Source of the DNA: Cervus elaphus
Taxonomy: Eukaryota > Chordata > Mammalia > Artiodactyla > Cervidae
Direction: 5' to 3'
DNA: 64,000 nucleotides
NCBI RefSeq assembly: GCF_910594005.1
Contig: NC_057848.1
Coordinates: forward strand, 136,968,155 to 137,032,154
Positions 40,401-55,400 of this stretch are shown piece by piece. The notes beneath the pieces were generated by a model. It saw only the letters and a program-made list of their open reading frames with translations. It searched no databases and had not been told where the DNA came from. The stretch's first letter is position 1, and each line of letters opens with the position of its first letter. The position numbers and the translations under genes are program-made.

Positions 40401-43400
40401 AAAGATGTTAAACAGGAGTAAGGTTGGTCACACTTGGGCTTTTGTGGCATCCATCTGTCAACAGGATGGAGGGTGGAATAGAAAGGGAGAGGACCAGAGT
40501 CAGGGATAGCAGTCAGAGGGCAGTTACAGTTGAACAGGCAGAGACTGAAGCGGGGCTGGACTAGGACAGTAGGATGGAGGGTTGGAAACGTGTCATTACA
40601 AGAGATATAGGGATAGAATTGGAGGGCGTAGAATTGGGTAAAGATACGGAGCTTGGAGGGAGGGAAAAGGCCAAGCTTTTCCTGTTTCTGGCTTGGAGAA
40701 TTGGGAAGAAAGACTGCTATGCATGGAGGCTGAGAACTGAGGAGTAGGGGCAAATTGAGGAGACTGCTTGGGGCTTTTTCATCCAGGAGATGTTCATTAG
40801 ACAAATACACATCAGGGTCTGGCACTCAGGGAAGATGCTGAGTATCACCAGCTTATGCATGTAGTTAAAAACTGGATTTGAATGAGAGGCAGCATTCAGA
40901 ATGTGAAAAGAAAAGAGAACTGCAGAGAGAATTTAGGGAAACATGAGTAGGTAAGGGCAGATTGAGAAAGGGAAGTCTAAGAAGGAGCGAGGGTAAGAAC
41001 ACTTTCTAGGAGACAGGGGTCCCCAAAGCCAAGGAAGAAGGAGCAGTGGAGGGCCACAGGGCTGGGGCAGAGCCCACGTTTCATCAAAGAGTGAACTCCA
41101 AGAGGTCTGCCTTGCAGAGACATAGAATCAGAACTAGATTCTGAGAAATAAATATCAAAGAGCTCTGCTGGCATATTTCTCAATTTAGGAAGGGAGATGT
41201 ATATTCAAGAGACTTTGGAGCTCTGGGGTGAAAAATTCTCAATTTTTATCTGCTATTATTATATATGATGATACATAAGAATAGGATATTACTGATGGAA
41301 GCTTATCAACAAAAACGTTTGCAGTGCTTTAAATATCAGTAAGGGTTTCTTAAAAACAAAAACAACTCTGAGGGCAGCCATTACAGTCTGCAAATTATTT
41401 GGGCAGAGTTGGTTCAGAGCATGGGCTCTATAGTCCAGTAGGCCTGAGTTCCTGTCCCAGCCCTTACTGATTAGCTGAGTGGACACCTGGAAAAGTTTTT
41501 TTTTTTTTTAACATTTCTGAGTTTTACTTCCTTCTTTTAGTAAAGGAAGGGGGGTCTTTTAATAGTTAAGTTAGTTAACACATGGAACATGTTAGCAATA
41601 CTCAGCAAATGCTAATCTGTATCACTCTAATTATCCTCTCTGATCACATCAGGTTAGGTACAATGCTATCATCATGAATCTCCAAGTCACTGGCCGATGT
41701 GCATCAGTATAGTTTCATGTGCCTGTAAACCTTACTTTTATTTAAATACAACATAGCAACCCCTCAAAAATTAGCTTATGGAGGTAGATCCATGGGAATG
41801 AAATAGATTACAATAATGATAACCCTTAACTATGGGGTGGAGTGAAACTCCTGTTACACACCATACATGAGTCAAATGCTGCCCCTCAGCATTTGAACCA
41901 TGATGAAAGGCTGATGGCATTCACATGGTTAGCCTCAGCCTAAAATTTAGATATTAGTGCTGTCAGGGGACCAGAGTTCCCTCTGTATCCTAATTTTTTT
42001 ATCAAATAGTTAAAAAATAAGACACATAAATTATAATCATAGATCATGTGTTTGTTTAAGATAAAGAGGAAGATCAATCTTCTAAGGAAAAATGGAAAAA
42101 TAATAGAGTAAAGCTGAGAACAAGAATAAGACTACATTCCTTTTTTCAGGCCTCTTTTCAGAGTCTTACTGTAACGTATTTGCTGCTGAAAATATAGGAT
42201 TAGCAATGAAGTAACAGATGGGCACATAGAAAGAAGGGGAAGTTTAGAGATAATGGTGTCCTTAGAAGCAAAGAATTGGAAAGTCACAACTGGCATCCTG
42301 TTGGGTGCACTCCAGCCTATAGACTTGTTTGGTATACATAGTGATTTTATAAACATTTGAATCAGATGCCAGCATTGACATATCAGATTTTACATTGAAA
42401 ATACTGTTTTGTGGGCTTCGCTTGGAAAACCTGAGTATCTAAGAGTATCATGCCCGGTGGCAACACAGGCCTATAGCTCAGTGGAGGCCTCCTGACAGAC
42501 CTTCGTCCCGCTCTTGCTCTGGCTGCCAGGCACCTGGCAGAGAATAAAGGGATGTGTTACAAGAGGGTAGAACAGAGAATTGTACACTTTAAATGAACTA
42601 CTTTCTATTGATAAGATCTGGGACATGGCAAAAAGTGTCCAAGCTTCTTGTTTTGTGACAATCCTCCATGCATACTTGGGATTCTATCTTACTTTTTATA
42701 GAATGGACTTCACAAAATCAATTCTGTTTACATACAAATACTTATTTGCTCATGTTATTTTCTCTGTAAATAGTCTTTTTCATCTTGATACAGACCCTCC
42801 TAGATAGGGGTTGATAAATGTCAACATTTGATAATTTTTCCATTTTATAGACAGACATTAAGTAGGTGCCTTGCTCAGGCCAAGAGTGGTGGAGCAAGGC
42901 TTAGAAAACAGTATTGAGATCTTTGTATTTAGTGCTCTTCCCACTCTCCACTCCAGCCTCAGTTATTTCTAGTGTAGTTAAAACATGCATTTATATGTCA
43001 GCTCTTCTTGTCCTAAAAAAAAAAAATGCCTTGAAACTGAGATTTTAAAATATGCACTTTCCCACCTGATGATTTAGGTATAAAGTTCTATGCTATATTT
43101 TATTTTGTTGTTTGGAAAATATTTTCTATCCTTGTGACACTGAGGCAAGTCATGAATCCAGAATTGTAGAGCAAAATTTTACACGTTATAGTCTTTTTTT
43201 AACTTAAAAAAACTTTTGAAGTTAATACATAGGCAAGTATATATCTCATGCATATATAGCTCAATATATTTTCTATAAACTGCACACACCTATATAGTCA
43301 ACATCCAGATCAAGGAAAAGCACAGTGTCGGCTCCCAGGAAGCGCCTCTTCAATCCCCTCCCATCTGCCACCCCCTCCAGGGTCACCACTTGGCCAACTT

Positions 43401-46400
43401 CTGATTGCAATCTCTAGTTCTTAAAGCATACAGTATATTCATTTCTTAAGGAAACTGAAACCTTTTGAGAAACATTTGGTTTCTTAGTATTTCCCCTAAG
43501 AAATGTAAAAGCTATTGCCCTGGTCTAGACCAAAGACTGCAGGTACCCTCGCTGTGTCTGACCAATGAAACAAGGGTTCTTTTGCGGGAGTCAGGCCCAG
43601 TCACTTCTTCACTGGGGTCCTAGCACAAAGATGATTTCCCCTGATCACTCCAGAATACCTCTTTACATCTGATGTGGTTCTGGTGACAAGAATGTATTTA
43701 AACTTTATCCTTTCTTTCTATGAAATGACAGTATTCTGCCAGTCTCTCCTAAATTGTTTCAGTTTGAAGGTAAGTGATGTATGTGACTTAAAGTAGTTGT
43801 CCAGATGTGTATAGATTAATTTTAAACGTGCTTAATTAGGTGCAAAGTGCTGCAATTGATGATGTGATTTCTATCACCAATGCATTTTCTAAGAGCTTTC
43901 TCAAACTTAGAAAATGACATAGTTCCAGCAGTTCTTCATTGTTATAGATTTATATAAAGTTAATGAGTAAAATTGTATTGGGTTGGCCCAAAAGTTCTTT
44001 TGGTTTTTAAGGTATAAATACAAGACACATTTTTCATTTTCACCAAAAACTTTACTGAACATTGTGTTCACCGATTTGTTCCACTACTTTCTGCCATTTT
44101 CCAGGCAACTTAATAATTCCATCTTCCCCCAATTTTGTATCTTTTTGAGCAAAAAACTGTTCTAGGTACCTTTTATAGTTTTTCAGGGAATTGAAATTTT
44201 TTCCATTAAGAGAATTTTGTAAAGACCAAAAGGGCATCTGAAGGTGCAATGTCTGGTGAATACAGTGGATGAATCAGAACTTCCCAGCCGAGCTGAACAG
44301 TTTTTGTGTGGTCATCAAAGAAATATGTGGTCTTGCATTATCCTGATAGAAGATTATGCGTTCTCTGTTGACTGATTCCAGACGCTTTTTGTAGAGTACT
44401 GCTTTCAGTTGGTCTAATTGGGAGCAGTACTTGTTGGAATTAATCATTCAGTTTTCTGGAAGCAGCTCATAATAGAGGACTCCCTTCCAATCCCACCACA
44501 TACACTGTATCACTTTCTTTGGATGAAAATCAGCCTTTGGTGTGGTTGGTGGTCTCTTCCAGTCCACATTATCATACAGTATCCACTTTTAATTGCTTAC
44601 AGTTTGTTTTAAAAACGGAATGTTTTTGTTTTTCGTTGAGAATTGGATGCAGAAATACAGTCAAGAAGGTTTTTTTTTCCCACTTATGTGCAACCCAAAC
44701 ATCAAAGTGATGAACATAACCAAAAATGGTGCAAGTGATTTTCAACACTTGATTTGATTATTTTGAGTATGTCAGATATCTCTCTCATGGTATAACATTG
44801 ATTATTTTCAATGTTTCGATTTGATCACTACCAACTTCAACTGGTCTGCCTGACTGGGAAGCATCATCCAGCAAGAAATCTCCAGCATGAAACTTCACAA
44901 ACCACTTTTGACACATTCAATCAGTCACTTCTCTGTACACTTCTCCATACCTTCTCCATACACTGCACAAATCTTTTTTTTACATTTTTATTGTATTTTT
45001 ACCTTTCTTGAAATAATACAGCATAATATGTTGCTTTTTTCTTCCATCTTCAATATCAAAATGGCTACACAAAAATTCACCAATTTTGATAAGTTTTTTT
45101 AATGTATGCTGATATGATAGCCATCACAATACAATCTAGCAAAATTGTTTTGAATGAAGTTAAAGACAACTAAGTGCTACTAGAGCCATCTTATGGGGGA
45201 AAAAAAAGAACCTTTTGGCCAACCCAGTAGTTTATTATTAAAAAAAGCAAGATGTCTTGCTTCTAAAATCAGGTAAAACTCCATGTTTCTTTTCATAAGA
45301 GCATGATATCCTATGGTTACATTAATACCTTAGTAGACTAGCACAGTTACAATTGATCCAGGTCCTAGATTATCCAAACTGTCCAAGAAATGAGGACTTT
45401 GATGGGACACAGCTCACTGCTCCTCCCTCTGGGAGATAAGTGAGCAGAGTCTGAAGTTCTCTGTCTCAAGAGCTCTGTTCCTTTCTGGTTGGCCTTCAGA
45501 TAATGTACATTTATGAATACATCTACTTATCAGACCTAAGTCTTAACTCTAGTAATCTTGTTTCCCGTTCTCTTCCAAGGTAAAGTGATCTCTGATTATT
45601 TTATTTAACTGTCATGTGCATTTGGCTAGCCATAATATAGAAGTCACTTAAAGGGGAAAGCATGCAGAAGAAAAAGAAAGCTTTAGGAGTCCTTGGTAAA
45701 GGGTAGCAACTTTGTCATGAACCCTAGCCAACCTAAACATGTAGCACATCCTTCAGTGTAACTCTCTACCCTGTTGCCTCCTCCTGTATTCCCCTCCTGA
45801 GTGCACTACCTCATGACCTTGATTAGCTGAAATTAAGCCCTCCCACAGTAGCTTCTGAAACTCTTTATTACAATCTCAAGGCTTCACTTCTGGATTGCTT
45901 GTCCTCAGTGGGAGTGCTGTCAGGCCATACCCTTAGTGCTACTGGCCTGAGGATGCCACTTCTATGTGTTACTGAGGTGTGAAATACATTCTTTCCCTAG
46001 CCTGAGCTCTCACAATTTATATTTTTTGCCAGGGAAAAAAAAGTGAGTTAATTATTAGAGACATTCTTTTCTAACCACCCAATAAAGATTCTGTCAGGTG
46101 TCAGGCTTCTCCTTAGCCAAAGAGCCACTAGGAAGGTGACCATGAGCAGCTAGTTACAGTGTTGAAGGGATATAAAGGACTTATATGGTCTCAGGCAAAT
46201 ATGGCTAAGGTGAACTTTGTAAAAACATTCTTCAAAGGAGTGAATGGCACAGATTACTTACTGTGTTTTAGGGGCCTAAAACTACCTGTTTTAGGGGCCA
46301 TTGTGCCTTTAGTGAAGTGCATAAATGAAAAATGTAGGTAAAAATGTCCAATAAAGAGTCCAGTCTCTTAGTGACAATAAATAAGCAGTTTTCCACCCAA

Positions 46401-49400
46401 AACATGAAATGGCAAAAAATATATAATCAATATAGAATAAAGGGTAAAACTAATATTTTCTGCCTTTAACGAGCATTACATGATTTATTATCAGTCTACC
46501 AAATCCGTAGACAGGCTATTTTATAATTTGGATTAACAGGACAGGAGCCAGATGGACAAAGTTCTGCCTCTGTTTGGTTTTCCATCTGCTTCAAAAAACC
46601 AAGAACAAACCACTTAAACTGCCTATGTCCCTTTTATCTTTTTCCCAGAATGTAAGTAATTATAGTTACCTCTCTCTTGGATACTGGTGAATTATACTTC
46701 TGAAGTGATCTTAAATCCCTATGTTTTGGGAAATGAACATAGTATATACATATGATTAGATTATGTTATAATGCTACAGTATGCTAGAAAGCTTTTGAAC
46801 TTCTCTAATATTTAAAAGCATTCTTTTGAGACAGCCCAGAAAGCATTTTGTTTTTCCATTTTAACCTTACTGTAGGTGCAGAAAAGAACTTTGGGAACCC
46901 TAGTCATTGAAAGTGTTGAAATAGAGTAACATGTATAAAATCCTCAGTAATATAGTAACTTGATATGGGGCAAGGATTATTCAGTATTTTACTTCTTTGA
47001 CTTTCATATTTGAATTCATAGTCTGTGTGTTCTCTGAAATGGTGTAAATTATTTATGACAGCAATATCACATCTCTTATTTTGTTAAGAAAGAAAATTTT
47101 AACTCTTCCTTGATTATCAATTTTGTCACAGGATCACGAACTTCTCAAAAATGAAGACCTGGTTGAGGTAACTGGTGAATATACAGAAGGCAAGAAGAAA
47201 GATACCGAAGACAATAACAGTGTTCCTGAAGACAATCACAGTGACACTGACAACTCAGTTAAAAAGGTATTGACAACCGTTGAAAATGTATGATGATATG
47301 TGCTTAAATCCTGAGATCCTGCTCAAGAAAAAGCTTATGGGTCTCCTGGTCTCTGCAGAGGGCAGATTCCAACTTCCATGGAGAACAGAAATACTTCTGT
47401 GAATGACATTGTTCATGTGCTGTAGGACAAAACTTAGGCAGATTTATGAATCAGGCACCTTTTTTTTCCCTCTAGCATTCTTTCCACACTTCTTGGTAGC
47501 ATTCCGTTCTTCAGATGAGTGAAAGTAAATTAATATGGGCCAGTATAGTACACTCTTGAGAAATTAACCAAGAGATTCAGTACCAGGTCCTTGAAATGAT
47601 AAAATTACAACATTAGCAGCCCAGTACTAGTGGCAGAAATGGGATGTGTATGTGCACACACACACACACGTGTATTTTTACATGGCCATGGACAAATGAA
47701 AGTTGTTCACAGCAGTGTTTGAGGTTGTGATTGGTTCTGCACAGGTGTGGTCTGGGAGAAAGTATTTATAGGAGGAATGGGAGGAGGCCTCCATGAGGAA
47801 AAGAAAGTCATACTGAAAGTGGAGCTAGAGATGCCGAAACCATCTCTTCCAACAGGCAGATTTCCCTGAGTGAACCTGCTAGGAGACAAGTGGTAGGTTT
47901 GAAATCATTCATTTTCTAGCACTACTCTGGATTCATTTCAGAGGTATGGAATTCAGAAACCCAAACCGAATGATACTGTATTGATTCATTTTCATTTCAT
48001 TTTTTAGATTGGTTGCAAAGAGCTCTGAGTTAATCATGCCATCTCATTAATGAAACACTACCATCACTTGTCTGTGCGAGGCTCTTCTCTCTTTATTTAA
48101 ATTGATTCCCTTTGAGCCCCACATTCCCCTTTTCCTTAACATGCTGCTGCTGCTGCTAAGTCACTTCAGTCGTGTCCGACTCTGTGCGACCCCATAGACG
48201 GAAGCCCACCAGGCTCCTCCGTTCCTGAGATTCTCCAGGCAAGAACACTGGAGTGGGATGCCAACATAGACAACCATTAAAACATGCTTTCCTTTTATTT
48301 GAATGTATATTTGTAAAACATGTACTGTTTTGTATGTATGTATTTTTAACTTACGAAATGGTATTGTGCTCTAGAGGTCATTCTCTCCCTTACTTCTTTT
48401 TCCGAGACTCCTTTCACTGAGGGAAAAATACATTCTAGCAGTTATTGTTTTCTTTCAGAATAAGGGGAAAATTCTGTTTTATAAGGAATATTTATGAGTT
48501 CCAGGTATGGTGGTCCCTGAAATTATTTAGTATAGAATTCATTAAACTCCAATTTGACATTATAAAATGTTGAGCTAATTCATATACCAGTCAATGTTCC
48601 TGAATCTTCTTTGAGTAGAATTCTTGAATATACACTTCTTGTTAATCATACAGTTTTATGCTAGCGAAGGACATTAGCAATTATCTAAGGCAAGAGTCCA
48701 GCAAAGAGAAGTAATTGTCACACGTTTATGTTATTAGCTAGAGACCGACTCTAGAACTCTGCTTAAAACCAAGACTAGGTTTTCTAGCCCAGCACAAATA
48801 TGTTTCTTTTTTTTTTTTTTATTTTTTTTTTTTAATATGTTTCTTATTATATTGTTTCTTTATTGTTTACAGGATGAAAGACTCAACCAAGAAGAACGAG
48901 CCATTCATGAATACAATGAAAATCCAAAAGGTGTGAGCATATTTGACTTCAAAAGCATACTTTTAAAAAGGCTAGATATGTAGCATACTACATTCATATG
49001 TACCTATATGTATACATATATGTGCTGTAACTAAGCACATAGCTTACACACATATATTCTATTGTACACTTTATTGTCACATGACCCTCATAAACTATGA
49101 AGTATGTGGCACAGTATTACGTGTTCTCATTGATCACCACCATGGCTTCTTTACATGGAAATATTCCCATCACTCATGGCTGCTCATGTGTCAGTGTTAA
49201 GTGATTTAGAACAGCATTTTTACTACTTGTTTTTTTCAATCAGTACTATGAAGTTGGGCATTTGTCCCAGATCCCCATTTATATGTCTGGTGAGCACTGC
49301 CAGACCCTGTCACCAATGTCCATGCTGGCCTAGAGCCACAGCAAGCCATCCAGTTATTTCCCCCAGAGCCTAGACCTGAGTCTTTGATGGTACCACAGGC

Positions 49401-52400
49401 GCTTCAGAGGAATCCTTTCCCACGCCTTGCTGCTGGTGTCAGAGAACAGGTGCCGCAGAACAGAAGAGACTATGACTGCCCTTGAGACCTGCAGTTTCTA
49501 CACCCAAACCATTGGTGTTTTTGCTCTATGAGCCCTATATTGTTTTCCATACCATAACATCACTGTGTGCTTTTGCTGCAGTGTCATTACAAATAACTCT
49601 CCATAGTAGTGCATATCTCATCTGAATTTAAGCAAAAGAAGGAGTAGTTCCCCTAATACTTTTTTCCTTCTAACTTCTGCAGAAAGATAGTAAGTTTTAA
49701 AATATTTTAAGCAAAATGTTAAAATATTTGTCATTGCTAAGTATTCTACATCCTATAACCTAAAGTGTTAAAAAGAAATTAAATTTCAGATTTAGGCTGT
49801 TGATAATATAAAATTAGAAGAATACACATGCTTCATGAGTATACTTGCAAGATCATTATTCAGCTATGTAACATACGGATTAATATGAAACACCAAAAGA
49901 TATAACATGTCCATTTGGGTACAGATAATTTCATTACAACTAAGTTTATTATTTTAAAAGGTACTTTATATTTTACAGAAGTCTTCCCTAACATTTACAG
50001 TTATCTTTGCTATATTTGGGTACTGATCATCTAAACATTTACAGCATTGGTTAGGTCATTCTGATAATTTTGCCTTAACTTTTCAAGAAATATGCAGTTG
50101 TCCACTACTCTTTAGTATTACCCCATAATTCATGGTTGATAGTGTTTCACAGAAAGCAGCAGGACTTTTCTTTTTCTCATTAGTTAGAAAAAATATTTCA
50201 TAATATATCCTATCATAGGAAATATGTGTGATCGTGCCAAGAGTAGTTCTTCAGAAATCCTGGAAGATAGTGAATCAACACCAGCTAAAGACATAAAAAA
50301 ATCGAAGGTAAGTGAAATGAATTTTTCATTTAGTGTTAAGGCCAAAGTATTGAATTGCTTCTTCTACTTCTATATAATGATCCACATAATTTAACTCCCT
50401 TAATATGAGTTTTGGTGGCCCAAGAACATGTGATGAATTCCAGGTGATGTTTCACATTTTTAACGTGCCTATTGACTTGTTGGACGTTATGATTCAAGAT
50501 TCTGATTCAAGTTGCTCTGCCAAAATGTAATAGCATGTTCCTTTCAATCATCCCATGCATACTGATTTATCATACAGGAAAAGATACGTTAAAGAACTCT
50601 ATTGCTTAATTATAAGAGTATAATATCCTGAGAGTCTAGAAGAGAGTAAGGCTGAGTAAGACAAGAAATAGTATGGATAAAAAAAACTGATGATTGTGCT
50701 TAGAAGACAGCATGCTACTTCAGTGTCTCCTGACTGATACTTGTTTTGGAGTTTTTACAAGTCTGATAGATACGTTTCTTCTTCTTGGAAGTAAATTAGT
50801 CTTTCTACTTGAAGAAGAACTTTATTTAATCATGAGACCACATTTCCAGGTAGAAGTGTTAGAAGGAAACATGGAAGACAAGAAAAATGAAAAGCTTTGT
50901 TAAATTCTTATTCAACCTTAGGTCTCAGCTTAAATGTCATTTCCACAGAGGCCTTTTGTGACCAACAGCACTTACTTAAATTATGTCTCATTATTATTCT
51001 CTTACATAGCACCCTTTTTCTTATACTTCTTAGTGTTTGTCACAGTTCGCAATTACAGAGTCATTTGTATATTTGTTTACTTTATGTCTCTGTCTCCGCA
51101 CTGGCCTTCAGCTCCATGGGGACAGAAACTATTTTCTGTTTTGCTTTCTAGTAGTGCACATCATAGTTTCTGGTATATGGCAAATGCTCAGTAAATATTT
51201 TTGGTTGACAATGAATTGTAAAATGTAAGGGGGTAAGAAAAAGGAAAGAATGAAGGTAAAGCCAGGAGCCATCGTTAGGGTAGTAAACAGTCGTCTTTTG
51301 CCATCTTTGTGGGTAATATGCCACTCTGAAATTTCTTTCAGAATTACTTCAGAAATGTCAACAGTTATTTTAGCCCAAATATCCATATTGTTATCTTTTA
51401 CTAAAAATTTTTTCATGACCATTTTTGTCTTTCTAAAAGTATCTTATAAGTTTGGATTACTGTACCTAAGGATGTCTTTGACCTGGCTCAAAGGACACTT
51501 CAGAATTATTATCCTTTTTAGAATCATAATGAGCATCGCTAGAACATCAGGATTTAGGAACTTCCTAGATTTTCTGTCTAGTAGAACAGAACATTTAACA
51601 GATACTCCACCACTACACTTTGTAGCTTTCCTGTGAAAACTTTTTTCAGTTATAAAGAGCTCAGGGAGAGAGTCTGGCAAAGAAAATCAAATATGAGGGA
51701 GAAGGATGAAAAGTAAAGGAGTCAGGAGACATGAGAACCCAAGGAGAGGAAAAGTGAAACAAAGCAGCAAAAAAAAAAAAAACTGAAACACACCTCTGAC
51801 CAAATGAAAATGCTTATTCTAGAATACGTGGTCGAGTTTAGGGAATGTTTCAGGCTCTCCAGTCTTCAGCATTGTCGATAGATGGTAGCATTTGAATACA
51901 CGGGACAGGGTAGGCCTGAGCCAGAGAAGGAACACTGTGTGGCAGGCGCCTGTAACAGCGGGCCAAGCAGGGAGCCCCGCCAGCCCACACGACAGAGGTG
52001 AGGCCGGGCCAGGATACAGAGTGCCGGGCTGACGAATTCAGTCTCAAGGTTTGATTCTGCTTAATTTCTCATTTATACCTAATGGAAAAATATAATTCAG
52101 TAAGTATACATGTTAAAGAAAAGAAACAAAAGGTAATGGAAATTATATTTTTAAAAGTCAAGCAGTAATAAATATACTTCGAACTTAAAGAGTAGGCTGT
52201 TATTCTGTATATTTTAAAAAGGAAGTAGATGATTTGGATGAGATTTTTTCCAATCCTTCCCACATGATATATTTTAATTTACAATGTCTCTAACCTGTTT
52301 GTACCATCTAAGCCAAACAAATCAAACTGTTTTTAAAACTTGGGAAGTAAATGATGCATTAACTCATATCAAAATAATTAGGTGTTTGAAATTTTACATC

Positions 52401-55400
52401 CCTTCCCTTAATTAGACAGCCACTCCAGAGATAATCTAAAAAACAAAAAAGAAAAGAAATAATTACACTCTTGGTGTCTGCAAGACGGAATTCACCATTG
52501 AATTTTGTTTTGATGATTTTAAATGTTTCGGATAGCCAGGTTAGGACCCATGATTTTAATTGGTGGCAGAGATTTTTGATGATTGTTATATCTGGAAATT
52601 GCCAAATACGCTTTTCTAAACTGTCCCAAATTTGGATCCACAGTTAGCCACTAAGAAAAATGTGTTATTGGCTTAATTTCCACCTAAGTAAGCTAATGAA
52701 AAAAGCAGGAAGCTTCTTAGCCATTAATAATAATTTTTTCCCATCATGAAATTAGTTTATTCATGTATTTATTTAGCATATATTTACTGGAAGCCTCTTA
52801 TGTGCCAGGCACAAGGCTGAAAGCTGCAGGTATACAGAGGTTAAAAAACCACTGCTGTCCCTCAGAAACTAGCTAGAACATGGCAGATTCCTGGATAATT
52901 CCCCATACCGGTGCAGTCAATTGATTTCTTATTTATTGTCATGACTGTAAATAACAAGAAGCTGAGATGAGAATTTCTCCACCAAAAATTATGTATGTGG
53001 GGTCTTACCTTTCCTGATGGCTTCCTTTTCTCTGATACTATGCTTTATTCACCATGGCAGCACAACTCAGCACGTTTGCCCCAAGTACACAGCTTTACTG
53101 TGTCGTGAAGAAAATCTTAGGTCAATTACACTTACAGTTTCCTGCTGCTATCAGTTTTCTCAGGCTTAATACATGAGAGGATCTCTTTCATACCCACCCA
53201 ATAATTACTCCCCTGCTTTTTAAAAATAGCTTTATTTAGATATAATTGACCTAAAATGAACTATGCATTTTTGAAGTATGTAGTATGATTAATTTTAACA
53301 TAATATATGGCCGTGAAAGCATAATCACAATCAAGAGCGTGAACAGTGCCATCATGAGCATACGGTTCTTTGTGCCTCTTTGTAATCTCTGTCTACACCC
53401 CACATCCCCCTGCCATACTCAGCAAATCACTGATAACTGTTTTGAGATTCATCCATGCATGTATCAATAGTTCATTCCTTTATATTGCTGAGTGGTGTTC
53501 CATTTTGAGTTAATTTCTTATTGTGGTAAAGGTATGGATTGAAGTTCTTTTTTTTTTTTTTTTTGCATATGGACAATTATTCTAGCATCATCTGTTGAAA
53601 AAAAGAAGCCTATCCCTTCTCTACTGAATTGCCTTCATACCTTTTTCAGAAAGCAATTGATTTTTTATGTGTGAACCGATTTCTGGACTCTGTTCCTTTG
53701 ATCTGTTTATCTTGTGCCAGTACCACACTGTTTGGATGACTATACCTTTAATATAAGTCTTGAAATCAGAAAGTTAGTCCTCCAATTTTGTACGTTTTCA
53801 GACATATTTTGGCTATTCTAGACCTTTTGTACTTAAAAATGTGAATTTTTACAACCAATTTGTCAATGACTGAAAAAAAAATGCCTGCTGAGATTTTGAT
53901 TTGAAATTATTTTTGAATCTACAGATAAATTTGGGGAGAATTAATATTTTAACAATGTTAAGTCTCTTAATTCATGAACATGACATTTCTCTTACTGATG
54001 TCTTTTCAAATTTCTTTTTGCAATATTTTGTTAAATTTTTCTTAACATGGAAGTTGAGGTCACTGATTTAAGACCTTTCTTCTTTTCTCTTTTAGGCTTT
54101 TTGTGCTGTAAATTTCCCCTGAAGTACTTGATATGTTGTGTTTTCATTTTTATCCAGTTCAAAATACTTTCTGAGTTCCCTTTTGATTTCTTCTTTGACT
54201 CATGGGTTATTTAACTTCTATGTATTTGGGAATTTTTCTGGACTTCCCAGGTGGTGCTAGTGGTAAAGAACCTGTCTGCTAAGGATGAGTAAGAGACCCA
54301 GGTTCAATCCCTGGGTGGAGAAGATCCCCTGGAGGAGGGAATGGCAACCCACTCCAGTGTTCTTGACTGGAGAATCCCATGGACCAAGGAGCCTGATGGG
54401 CTATAGTCCATGGGATCACAAAGAGTTGGACACGGCTGAAGTGTCTTAGCAAGGCAAGGGATTTTTCTAGTCATCTTTTTGTCATTAATTTCTAATTACA
54501 TTGTGACTGGATAAATACTTAGTATGAATTGATTCCTTCTAAATTTATTGAGACATGTTTTATCACCCAGAATCAGGTTTATCTTGGTAAGTTGTCATTT
54601 GAGAAGAAGGTTGAGAAGAATACTGTTGTTGGGAGGAGTGTTCTATCAGTGGCAATTAGGTCAAGTTGGTCGATAGTGTTGTTCAAGTTTCTTTCCTTCC
54701 TGTTTTTCTGTCTACTTGTTCTGTTATTGAAAGAAAAGTATTAAAATCCCTTACTAGGGGGTACTCTTTTGCCCCCTTCTGATGCCTATGTCAGAAGCTT
54801 TCTCTATCTTCTTTATACTTTAATAAAACTTTATAAAAAAAAAAATCCCTTACTAGAGTTGTGGATTTGCTACTTTTCCTTGTGCTTCTATTAATTTTTG
54901 CTTGATGTGTCTTAAAGCTGTTATTTGGTTGTATTCTATATAATGTTTAGAATTGTTACATCCTCTGAATTGACTCCGTCATCATGAAATGACTTTCTTT
55001 ATCCCTAATAATATTCTTTGCTCTAAAATCTACTTGATCTGATATTATATAGACACTTTATAGCTTTTTTTGAATTAGAGTTATCTTTTAACATACTTTA
55101 CTTTTAAACCATTTGTGATTTAACGTTTGAAGTACATTTGATTTAGGCAACATGTAGATGGGTCTTGCTTTTTTATTTAATCTGAAAATCTCTGCCTTTT
55201 AATTGGAGCATTTAGACCCCAGTGGCACTAGAGGTAAAGAACCCGTCTGCCAATGCAGGAGACATAAGAAGTGATAAAGAACCCACTTGCTATTGCAGTA
55301 GACGTAAGAGATGCTGGTTTGATCTCTGGGTTGAGAAGATCCCCTGGAAGAGGGCATGACAGCCCACTCCAGTATTCTTGCCTGGAGAATCCCATTGGAC

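Larger units (their letters stand above)
35547..47131 (+). other. RPGR: RPGR constitutive intron 15
   Basis: Its first 1.9 kb is the ORF15 coding extension, followed by the probable ORF15 3' UTR to about 38520. Beyond that lie MIR scraps (38100-38210, 41400-41570), a 23-bp direct repeat near 39421-39468, an old L1-like scrap (about 43195-43420) and a mariner (43978-45227). 45230-47131 is unrecognised. Confidence 0.85.

Noticed and set aside
44811..45102. Overlapping + strand ORFs within 44400-45100
   Set aside because: They are antisense shadows of a decayed mariner transposase.
48145..48158. CTG trinucleotide run
   Set aside because: Only four units and part of the SINE tail; no sign of expansion.
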